Position numbers and translations under genes: made by a program. Below, piece by piece: positions 1 through 6,220 of a stretch of DNA of 11,781 nucleotides. Below the pieces are notes generated by a model. The model was not told where the DNA came from and ran no database searches. It saw only the letters and a program-made list of their open reading frames with translations. The first letter of the stretch is position 1, and every line of letters begins with the position of its first letter. This stretch comes from Sulfurimonas sp. (GTDB lineage Bacteria; Campylobacterota; Campylobacteria; Campylobacterales; Sulfurimonadaceae): NCBI GenBank assembly GCA_003978475.1, contig QNZR01000076.1, forward strand, positions 1-11,781, given 5' to 3'.

Positions 1-1092
1 AGTATCGGATTAGTAGGATTACCCAATGTCGGTAAATCAACCACATTTAACGCGCTAACCAAAGCGCAAAATGCCGAAGCGGCCAACTACCCGTTTTGTA
101 CTATTGAACCCAATAAGGCGGTCGTTCCCGTTCCCGACAGTCGTCTTGATGCGCTTGCCGCCATTGTCAACCCCGAACGCATCCAGCATTCGACACTCGA
201 TTTTGTCGATATTGCCGGTCTGGTTAAGGGAGCAAGCAAGGGTGAAGGTCTGGGAAACAAGTTTCTTTCCAATATTCGTGACACGGAAGTCATTTTACAT
301 ATTGTACGCTGTTTTGAAGATGAAAATATTGTACATACCGAAGGCGATATTGACCCGTTGCGTGACATTGAGATTATTGAGACTGAACTGATTTTAGCCG
401 ATATTGAAACATTGAACAACCGTATAGAGCGCCTTAAAAAACAGGCAAAAGCCGACAAGAAAGCCAAAGCACTCATGGAGTTTGCCCAAACGCTGGCAGA
501 GTTTTTGGCAGAAGGTAATTTGGCACGTCTTTTTGATGATGACCAAAGCGGTCTTTTTGACGAGCTAAACCGTGACCTGCGTCTGCTCACCTCCAAAGAG
601 ATCATGTACGGTGCCAATGTCGATGAAGAAGGCCTTCTGGAGGACAATGAACACATCAAAGCACTGGAAGCGCATGCCGCTGCACAGGGCTTTGAGGTTA
701 TTAAACTCTGCGCCAAAATAGAGGAAGAACTTGTCGGCCTGGATGACGACGAACGTGACGAGTTTTTAAACGAACTCGGTGTTGCAGAATCGGGTCTGCA
801 TCAGATTATTCACAAAGGATTTGACAAACTTGGTCTTATGAGCTACTTTACCGCCGGCGTCAAAGAGGTGCGGGCATGGACCATTCGTAAAAATACTACC
901 GCACCCAAAGCTGCCGCCGTTATTCACAATGACTTTGAAAAAGGGTTTATTCGCGCCGAGGTCATTGCTTTTGATGATTTTATTGCCCACCAGGGAGAAG
1001 CAGGCGCCAAAGAGGCGGGGAAAATGCGCCTTGAGGGTAAAGAATACATTGTTCATGACGGCGATGTCATGCATTTTCGCTTTAACGTGTAA
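1..1092 (+). CDS. ychF: Redox-regulated ATPase YchF (Obg-family P-loop NTPase), 5'-partial
   Basis: The frame is open from base 1 to the TAA at 1090-1092, giving 363 residues. Compared with E. coli YchF (363 aa), only about three or four N-terminal residues lie off the left edge. Residues 6-14 of the visible part form the P loop (GLPNVGKST), and D70-I-A-G73 is the G3 motif. At 206-209 the G4 motif reads NVDE instead of the NKxD of GTPases; this replacement is the family hallmark and goes with ATP preference. A helical middle section follows. The C-terminal TGS-like domain carries the conserved runs YFTAGVKEVRAWTI, FEKGFIRAEVIAF, GAKEAGKMR and DGDVMHFRFNV. In other bacteria YchF is a cytoplasmic ribosome-associated ATPase linked to oxidative-stress and translation control; that role is known for the family, not shown here. 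The exporter gene follows in the same frame after a short gap. Confidence 0.97.
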   Translation, partial: SIGLVGLPNVGKSTTFNALTKAQNAEAANYPFCTIEPNKAVVPVPDSRLDALAAIVNPERIQHSTLDFVDIAGLVKGASKGEGLGNKFLSNIRDTEVILHIVRCFEDENIVHTEGDIDPLRDIEIIETELILADIETLNNRIERLKKQAKADKKAKALMEFAQTLAEFLAEGNLARLFDDDQSGLFDELNRDLRLLTSKEIMYGANVDEEGLLEDNEHIKALEAHAAAQGFEVIKLCAKIEEELVGLDDDERDEFLNELGVAESGLHQIIHKGFDKLGLMSYFTAGVKEVRAWTIRKNTTAPKAAAVIHNDFEKGFIRAEVIAFDDFIAHQGEAGAKEAGKMRLEGKEYIVHDGDVMHFRFNV

Positions 1093-1146
1093 GCGACATT
1101 CATCCTGAAAAGCATATGGAAATCTACCGACAGCGGTGTTCTTTTT

Positions 1147-2004
1147 ATGCTCTTGAGTGCGCTGTTTTCAGCGGTTAACGGAGCACTTGCCAAAATTCTT
1201 TCCGAAGATCTGAGTGCTTTGGAGATTGTCTTTTTTAGAAACATTATCGGCATGCTGCTGGTTCTGATTATGCTTAAACATACTCCGGGAAAATTCAGCC
1301 GCTCCCACTTGGGTTCTCTCATATTGCGCGGTGTACTTGGCTTTAGTGCGATGATTATGTTTTTTTACACTATTACCGCCATTCCGCTGGGAGTGGCCAT
1401 TACTCTCAATAAAACCTCTCCGTTTTTTGTTGCCATTCTTGCGTTTTTTCTTCTGAATGAACGGGCATCCAAAACCAGTATTGTCGCACTCTTCATCGGC
1501 TTTTTCGGTGTCATGCTCATTACCAGACCTCAAGGATTGAACATCATTGACTATGACCACCTCTTGGGAATTTTGGGCGGTTTTTTTGCAGCGGCTGCCT
1601 ACACTACGATTCGCAAAATTAAAGATCATTTTGATTCACGCGTGATCGTACTGTCGTTTATGATGGCAGGGACTCTCTTGCCACTGCTACTCTTTCTGCT
1701 GGCACGTCTCTACACCCCGCCGAGTTATCTTGCTTTTCTTATAACACCTTTTGAGATGCCGCACTCTTACACGGTATGGGGGTTTATTGTGCTCATGGCA
1801 ATCATCTCTACGTTCTCACAATGGCTGCTTACCAAAGCCTACTCCAGTACCAATGCGACCATTATTGGTGTCGTCAGCTACACCAACATTCCTTTTGCCA
1901 TCGGATTTGGCGTGATGCTGGGCGATGCCTTTCCCGATCTTGCGGCACTCTTTGGTATTGTGCTCATTGTCCTGGGCGGATTATTGGTGAACAGGGCGAA
2001 GTAG
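1147..2004 (+). CDS. EamA/DMT-family inner-membrane transporter
   Basis: From the ATG at 1147 this is 285 very hydrophobic residues forming two EamA repeats, roughly residues 1-128 and 138-282, about ten membrane helices in all. It shows the conserved arginine in FFRN (R31), the TLNKTSPFFVAILAFFLLNE stretch (87-106) that ends each half in this family, and the matching SYTNIPFAIGFGVMLGD stretch in the second half. Such proteins export or exchange small metabolites; the substrate cannot be read from sequence. The start is doubtful. The ATG has no visible Shine-Dalgarno and sits inside the first helix, and the frame stays open back to the ychF stop, encoding plausible family residues (KSIWKSTDSGVLFM). 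No ATG, GTG or TTG exists in that stretch, only ATC 1102, CTG 1105 and ATA 1114. The true protein is probably about 296-300 aa. It ends at TAG 2002-2004, 12 bases from the convergent psd stop. Confidence 0.88.
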   Translation: MLLSALFSAVNGALAKILSEDLSALEIVFFRNIIGMLLVLIMLKHTPGKFSRSHLGSLILRGVLGFSAMIMFFYTITAIPLGVAITLNKTSPFFVAILAFFLLNERASKTSIVALFIGFFGVMLITRPQGLNIIDYDHLLGILGGFFAAAAYTTIRKIKDHFDSRVIVLSFMMAGTLLPLLLFLLARLYTPPSYLAFLITPFEMPHSYTVWGFIVLMAIISTFSQWLLTKAYSSTNATIIGVVSYTNIPFAIGFGVMLGDAFPDLAALFGIVLIVLGGLLVNRAK

Positions 2005-2016
2005 TTTTTTCACTGC

Positions 2017-2856
2017 CTACAACGGTGTTTTTGACGAAGCGGTTTGAAATTCGGCAATCGTTTGAGCAAATCTCACATGCTCGCCCGAATTTACATGTAA
2101 ATTCAGCGTCTCTTTTTCCGTGATCATCACAATCGTTGAACCCATCTCAAAACAGCCGAAATCATCCCCTTTTTGAAGCCTCAGGTCATGAAATTCGTAC
2201 GGTCGTTTGTAGGCATCGGCGTCATTGGTGACTAAACGCGGTTCAAAACTCACACGCATTTTTCCAACATTTAGCGCCCCTACCAACACCAAATAGAGCA
2301 GAGTTCCCTGCGCGGTCTCTGCTTCAATAACGACCCGTTCATTTTCAATAAACAAATGACTGATGTTCTTCAGTGCGGGCATGTTGACCGGATACAGTTT
2401 GCCCGGAATGTGCACGGCACGGTGAATGGTAAGATCACACGGCATATGATACCGGTGATAATCTTTGGGGGAAAGATAAAAGTTGACAAACTGCCCGTCC
2501 TTCAGTCGTTCCTTGTGTTCCTGGGCAATCTCGTCACTCAAAAGCTCATTGACACTGTATGACATGCCTTTAATCTGAAGCGCCCTGTCGCCCTCCAGAC
2601 TGCCACATTCACTTACCAGAGCATCACACGGTGAAATAAGTTCCTGGTCATTCCTGGAAAATTCCCGCGCTACTTCCAAATGACGCGTAAAGAGTGCATT
2701 CAGACTGGAGTAACGCTCCGGTGCTCGAAACTCATGCATATCCAGCCCCATAAGTTTGACGTAACTGCGATTGACAAATCTTTGAAACCATGGCTCAAAC
2801 TCATGTGAGGCAAACATCCCAAACCCCTGCGATATTAAACTTGTTACTGCTCTCAT
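2017..2856 (-). CDS. psd: Phosphatidylserine decarboxylase proenzyme
   Basis: This 279-aa protein converts phosphatidylserine to phosphatidylethanolamine, the last step of PE synthesis at the inner membrane. The self-cleavage site is FEMGST with Ser240 (codon 2137-2139). Cleavage before Ser240 would yield a beta chain of 239 residues and a 40-residue alpha chain carrying the pyruvoyl group. The usual motif is LGST or GGST, so the methionine is a mild variant. The other triad residues are visible: D78 in SPCDA, and H137 in YLSPKDYHRYHMP (H134 is also conserved). SLNALFTR at 51-58 is typical of the short bacterial form. The start is an ATG 7 bases after a clear AAGGAG. It overlaps the truD stop by four bases (ATGA), so translation is probably coupled. 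Last gene of the thiL-truD-psd operon. Confidence 0.96.
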   Translation of the reverse strand: MRAVTSLISQGFGMFASHEFEPWFQRFVNRSYVKLMGLDMHEFRAPERYSSLNALFTRHLEVAREFSRNDQELISPCDALVSECGSLEGDRALQIKGMSYSVNELLSDEIAQEHKERLKDGQFVNFYLSPKDYHRYHMPCDLTIHRAVHIPGKLYPVNMPALKNISHLFIENERVVIEAETAQGTLLYLVLVGALNVGKMRVSFEPRLVTNDADAYKRPYEFHDLRLQKGDDFGCFEMGSTIVMITEKETLNLHVNSGEHVRFAQTIAEFQTASSKTPL

Positions 2857-3938
2857 GACACTGCTCCTTCTAACTCTCTTCTGGCAATTTCTTCAATCAA
2901 CACCGTAGCATACGAACCTTTAGGCAATGTAACATGTATTTCAAACCATGCCTCATTCTCTTTGTATTCTCCTTCCAAATCTTCCGGGAACACCCAGGCG
3001 TAACGGCGGGCTCCGTCGACATTGGTAGCCATATCAAACGCTTTTTCCAACACATAAGCATCACCTTCGGCACGCTGGGCACGTTTTCCCGCAAGCAGTC
3101 CCGTCACAGCGACATCTCGGCATGTAAACCGTTCCGCTTCTTCCAGTGTCCCGTCAAAATGGTACAGCTTCCCGTGAGGATAGTGCATCATAACATCCCC
3201 CTCAAAAAGCTTGAACGGATGTCTCTGTTTTTTAATATTAGTTAATATCTCAATAGGCATATTGAGCAAATCGGTCATCTCTTTAGGTTCGAAGCTCTCG
3301 ATGAGTCGGGATTTTTCAATGCGACTGCTCAGCCACAAGTTAAACAGATGACTCTGGTAGGCGTTAATGTACATCCGACGCAGTGTCACATTACGCTCCT
3401 TGCGTCCATGAAACAAAATGGCCTCGCCGATGGTATAGTTGTTTTTCTCCGTACCGAAACGCTGAAAACCAAAATAGTTGGGCATACCGTATCTCGCAAC
3501 GGTCGTAAGTGTCTCGGCAATCTTGGCGGCCGAGGTGGGATTGACCTTTTTAAGACGAATAAAAAATCGGTTTCCTTTGAGGTGCCCCATCTTGATTTTG
3601 TTACGATGGTAGGTTTTGGAGAGTATTTTAATGCCCTCGGTTTCAAACGTCTCCATCGCCGTTTCGTGTTGTTGGTGTATGGAGATATACTGCTTTGTCA
3701 GGGCGTTCTTGTCTTTGAGACCCGCATAGCCGATATCACGGGGGCGAATTTTAAGATATGCGGCAATGCGCTCTATCATCTGCCAGGTCGTCAGATTTTT
3801 CTTGCGCACCCAATAGACGCAATGCTCGCCCTCCCCGCTAAAAGGATATAACGGGATCTCATCGACCACAAAATCACGGGGACTTTGCTTAAAATGAAAC
3901 GGAATGGGCGCGTGAGAATAGGCATACAGTCGATCCAT
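2853..3938 (-). CDS. truD: tRNA pseudouridine(13) synthase TruD
   Basis: This 361-aa protein should isomerise U13 of tRNA(Glu) to pseudouridine in the cytoplasm; E. coli TruD is 349 aa. The catalytic motif GYAGLKDKNALTKQ spans residues 70-83, with D76 as the expected nucleophile. Other family signatures are the N-terminal SPRDFVVDEIP (19-29), PNYFGFQRFG (153-162), MYINAYQSHLFN (189-200) before the TruD insertion domain, and the C-terminal LPKGSYATVLIEEI (338-351). The ATG at 3938 lies 11 bases after the thiL stop, with only an AGAGAG-like ribosome binding site, and the TGA overlaps the psd ATG by four bases. The thiL-truD order matches what I recall from Campylobacter jejuni, which supports campylobacterotan ancestry. 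Confidence 0.97.
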   Translation of the reverse strand: MDRLYAYSHAPIPFHFKQSPRDFVVDEIPLYPFSGEGEHCVYWVRKKNLTTWQMIERIAAYLKIRPRDIGYAGLKDKNALTKQYISIHQQHETAMETFETEGIKILSKTYHRNKIKMGHLKGNRFFIRLKKVNPTSAAKIAETLTTVARYGMPNYFGFQRFGTEKNNYTIGEAILFHGRKERNVTLRRMYINAYQSHLFNLWLSSRIEKSRLIESFEPKEMTDLLNMPIEILTNIKKQRHPFKLFEGDVMMHYPHGKLYHFDGTLEEAERFTCRDVAVTGLLAGKRAQRAEGDAYVLEKAFDMATNVDGARRYAWVFPEDLEGEYKENEAWFEIHVTLPKGSYATVLIEEIARRELEGAVS

Positions 3939-3949
3939 GAAGGCTCTCT

Positions 3950-4774
3950 TTAAAAATGGTGTGATTTGCAGTAACTTTTAAACGTTCCGCGTCGGCTTCG
4001 TCCAAAAATGGTGAGCCTTACCCGATGTTTTTGGGCAAGACGCTGAAGTGTACGCCGTTTTCTCGGAGAAAATGCCACAAGCATCTCATACTCTTCACCG
4101 CTGCAAGCAATCAGTGTCGGAATTTTAGCTAAAAAACGGACTCCAAGTCTATTGATGCGCAACATTTTTTCCAGATCACAAAACAGTCCGTCTGAAATAT
4201 CCATGCCGCTGTGAAGTGAGACGGTCGCATCGGCAATAAACTGCTGTCTGACATGAATGTTGGTAAATTTCGCTCTGCGATGAAGCCGGCCGCCGCTTAA
4301 AAGGTAACGCAATTCTGTAGCACTGCGACCCAATACGCCGGTGTAGGCAAGACAATCACCCTGCTTGATGCCGCGACGCAGCAAAGGTCTTGAAGAAACA
4401 GAGACAAGGGTCACCGAAATATCAAGCTTGGTATTGGCAATGGTATCGCCGCCGATAATCTCAATATTGAACGCCGTTGCCGTATCCAGAAAACCCTGCG
4501 TCAGCTCACGCATCTCGTGAAGTGGCATATTTGAGGGCATAGCAATGCCGATAAGCGCATATTTGGGTACGGCATTCATTGCAACGGCATCGGAGATATT
4601 GACCATCATCGCTTTGGTGGCAATATCATACAGACACATCCATTTTCGACTAAAATGCACCCCTTCAAAAAAGAGATCTTTGGAGTAGACACAACTGCCC
4701 ATCAATGCACCATCATCACCAATAGCGCTCGATGCTCCCGCCATCGTCTCAATAAAATACTCTTCCGCGTTAAT
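3950..4774 (-). CDS. thiL: Thiamine-monophosphate kinase, probable ATT start
   Basis: ThiL phosphorylates thiamine monophosphate to thiamine diphosphate, the last step of cofactor synthesis. Read from ATT at 4774 the protein is 274 aa; from the first ATG (4744) it is 264 aa. In ATG numbering the motifs are IGDDGA (8-13, metal/ATP binding), KAMMVNISDAVAMNA (44-58), IIGGDT (96-101), MDISDGLFCDLE (181-192) and SGEEYEM (215-221, in place of the common GGEDYEL), ending SHHF as in Campylobacter-type ThiL. The ATT is favoured for two reasons. A GAGGAG lies 5 bases upstream of it, whereas the ATG has no such site. The ten added residues (NAEEYFIET after the initiator) match the N-terminal helix expected before IGDD. 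No ATG, GTG or TTG is in frame upstream of 4744 within the leader. First gene of the operon with truD and psd, divergent from the GGDEF gene. Function confident; start likely but unproven. Confidence 0.93.
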   Translation of the reverse strand: MNAEEYFIETMAGASSAIGDDGALMGSCVYSKDLFFEGVHFSRKWMCLYDIATKAMMVNISDAVAMNAVPKYALIGIAMPSNMPLHEMRELTQGFLDTATAFNIEIIGGDTIANTKLDISVTLVSVSSRPLLRRGIKQGDCLAYTGVLGRSATELRYLLSGGRLHRRAKFTNIHVRQQFIADATVSLHSGMDISDGLFCDLEKMLRINRLGVRFLAKIPTLIACSGEEYEMLVAFSPRKRRTLQRLAQKHRVRLTIFGRSRRGTFKSYCKSHHF

Positions 4775-4779
4775 AGCAG

Positions 4780-4785
4780 CTCCTC
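4780..4785 (-). promoter_or_regulatory. Ribosome binding site that points to an ATT start for thiL
   Basis: On the minus strand GAGGAG is followed by CTGCT and then ATT AAC GCG in the thiL frame. This is the only strong Shine-Dalgarno near the gene, and its 5-base spacing fits initiation at ATT 4774. It is 35 bases away from the ATG at 4744, too far to serve that codon. Confidence 0.65.
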
Positions 4786-4815
4786 GCAGTATAAGTTTAG
4801 TTTTGGTAGCATATA

Positions 4816-4829
4816 TTAAGTTAACTTAA
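4816..4829. repeat. 14-base perfect palindrome TTAAGTTAACTTAA
   Basis: The sequence equals its own reverse complement over 14 bases without a spacer. It lies just upstream, in the thiL direction, of the possible TATATG -10 box. It is a plausible operator half of the divergent control region, but the low G+C makes chance palindromes commoner. Confidence 0.55.
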
Positions 4830-4848
4830 ACACTTGTATTAAGTGGGA

Positions 4849-4863
4849 ATTAAATGATTTAAT
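4849..4863. repeat. Inverted repeat ATTAAA-tga-TTTAAT
   Basis: Six-base arms are separated by three bases and overlap the possible -10 box (TAATAC) of the GGDEF gene. A neighbouring shorter repeat, CACTT-gtatt-AAGTG, sits at 4831-4845. Both are compatible with operator sites, but nothing else identifies a regulator. Confidence 0.4.
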
Positions 4864-4869
4864 ACTAGA

Positions 4870-4896
4870 ATATCACCTAATTCGTTAACGTGATAT
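4870..4896. repeat. Inverted repeat ATATCAC-N13-GTGATAT upstream of the GGDEF gene
   Basis: Perfect seven-base arms (4870-4876 and 4890-4896) flank 13 bases that themselves end in the 8-base palindrome CGTTAACG (4883-4890). The element ends 17 bases before the GTG start at 4914, so it could be an operator at or just after the transcription start, or a leader hairpin. The spacing does not match a CRP or FNR box. Confidence 0.5.
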
Positions 4897-4913
4897 GTTT
4901 TGAAGGATGACGT

Positions 4914-6086
4914 GTGAGATTTTCTATGGTGTCACTGTTGCATCAGTTACGACTGCATCTTATTATAGTGACGCTTCTGTCCATCGTGATACTGCTGCTC
5001 AATACCAGCCAGATTCAGACCTCTTCCATCATAAAATCACTCTATGTGCACCAGCATCTTGTCGAACAGTTGACAACGCTTGAACAGGGTGATTTTGGCT
5101 CAACACTCATCAAGCTTGAGATGTTACGCAACAAACTGCAATTCAATATTGACGACATCAACCGCAAGCGCTCACTAGATATCGTAGCACCCTATTTTCA
5201 CGATCCGGCATCGGAGACCATGGGAATGACAGCACTTCAAAAGCACACCATGAACTACCATGCCGCCATACAGACGCATGCCACCATACAACAAGAGACC
5301 AAAGCGTATCGTCAGGCGTTACAGACAGAACGTGCTGCTCTCAATAAAGCGCTTTCGACCCTTCTTGAGCTCCAAAGTACACTGCTGTTTCAAAAAGAGG
5401 CGATCAACAGCTATGTGATTTACGTTACCGTTTTCTACATTATCTTAATTGCCATCGGTTATCTTGGAAAATTGAATGCGGCCGTACGTGATTTCAATGC
5501 CATCAACCGACACACACCCGACTACAGTTACCATGTCAAAGAGCTTGAGTATGTATCAAAAGATCTCCATAGGAGTGATGAAAGCAAACGGAATGAAGCC
5601 TATCGGGATCCACTCTCGCAACTCCACAGCCTCAAAGGTCTGATTCACCTCTTTAACAACAAAAAAATTGCCTATAACTATACCGTTTACGTCTATGTCT
5701 TTAGTATTGACAACTACAAAGAGATACGCTCGCATCTCTCGGAAGAGACGTCTCAGGCCATTATTAAGAAAATTGCTTTTGCACTTTCACTGTACGAAAA
5801 AACCAATGAACATGTCGCTCGCATCGGGTATGATGAATTTGCGCTTGTGTTGCCAAGCGATAATCAGGATGCGGCATATCAAGCCTGTGAACAGCTGCGA
5901 AAGACTATTGAAGAGACCCGATTTAAAACGAAACGAATCAATGTGCAGCATCTCACTATCAGCGGTGTTTTTATAGTCAAACCCAAACATAAAACGCTGG
6001 AGTCCGCTATTGAATACGGTCGTCATTTTCTAAAAACATCCCCCAAGCGACAAAGCAACAGCAATCATGTTATTTTAAGCTTTTAG
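4914..6086 (+). CDS. Membrane-anchored protein with degenerate GGDEF domain (GYDEF)
   Basis: The 390-aa protein starts at GTG 4914, six bases after GAAGGA. Residues 14-30 form a first membrane helix, about 31-166 a largely helical periplasmic sensor region with no family I recognise, and 167-184 a second helix. A short linker leads to a GGDEF-like domain at about 228-388. Recognisable landmarks are DPLSQL (232-237; usually DxLTxLxNR, but here the NR is lost), VFSIDNYKEI (262-271; the usual metal-binding Asp is D266) and ARIGYDEFALVLP (302-314). The signature is GYDEF (305-309): the second, nearly invariant glycine is tyrosine. The inhibitory RxxD site is absent (KTNE). By family knowledge a diguanylate cyclase makes cyclic di-GMP. 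Here catalysis is doubtful, and a role as signal sensor, GTP or nucleotide binder, or protein-interaction module is as likely. There is no EAL domain. It faces thiL divergently and precedes sdhA by 134 bases. Confidence 0.85.
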   Translation: MRFSMVSLLHQLRLHLIIVTLLSIVILLLNTSQIQTSSIIKSLYVHQHLVEQLTTLEQGDFGSTLIKLEMLRNKLQFNIDDINRKRSLDIVAPYFHDPASETMGMTALQKHTMNYHAAIQTHATIQQETKAYRQALQTERAALNKALSTLLELQSTLLFQKEAINSYVIYVTVFYIILIAIGYLGKLNAAVRDFNAINRHTPDYSYHVKELEYVSKDLHRSDESKRNEAYRDPLSQLHSLKGLIHLFNNKKIAYNYTVYVYVFSIDNYKEIRSHLSEETSQAIIKKIAFALSLYEKTNEHVARIGYDEFALVLPSDNQDAAYQACEQLRKTIEETRFKTKRINVQHLTISGVFIVKPKHKTLESAIEYGRHFLKTSPKRQSNSNHVILSF

Positions 6087-6220
6087 ACCGTAGCAGCATG
6101 CCGGTTTCCCTCCATGGTACCTAAAGTAACAAAAAAACATTTGCTTCTATCTTGGTCCATATTTAACTTATTGCAAGTTTTGACGCGCTACAATCATTAC
6201 ATTAAATTTAAGGATGGTAT
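6087..6220 (+). promoter_or_regulatory. Gap with possible sdhABE promoter
   Basis: This 134-base gap between the GGDEF gene and sdhA holds a TACAAT at 6189-6194 that could be a -10 box. No good -35 lies at 17 bases, which is not unusual in campylobacterotan sigma-70 promoters. A TAAGGA ribosome binding site at 6209-6214 sits six bases before the ATG. No strong terminator follows the GGDEF stop; ACCG(TA)GCA-gca-TGC-CGGT at 6087-6105 can fold only weakly. No small gene is evident. Confidence 0.35.

Larger units (their letters stand above)
4775..4913. promoter_or_regulatory. Divergent thiL / GGDEF-gene control region
   Basis: This 139-base AT-rich gap separates two divergently transcribed genes. 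Possible -10 boxes are TATATG on the minus strand (complement of 4810-4815) for thiL, and TAATAC at 4860-4865 on the plus strand for the GGDEF gene, whose -35 match is poor. The stretch 4816-4896 holds four inverted repeats in about 80 bases, listed separately, and GTTAAC occurs twice (4820-4825 and 4884-4889). The arrangement would suit one or more dimeric regulators acting on both directions. Promoter positions are inferred from sequence only. Confidence 0.5.

Noticed and set aside
87..716. Long minus-strand reading frame of 209 codons opposite ychF
   Set aside because: It is fully antisense to a well-conserved ATPase gene, and its serine-, arginine- and leucine-rich translation is typical of shadow frames.
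2005..2010. Run of six T directly after the exporter stop as part of a terminator
   Set aside because: No stable hairpin precedes it in the last codons of the exporter gene.
4870..4896. CRP/FNR-type binding site
   Set aside because: The arms and the 13-base spacing fit neither TGTGA-N6-TCACA nor TTGAT-N4-ATCAA.
6087..6105. Hairpin after the GGDEF gene as a terminator
   Set aside because: The stem is interrupted (4 plus 3 pairs with a two-base bulge) and is followed by only three T, so it is not convincing.
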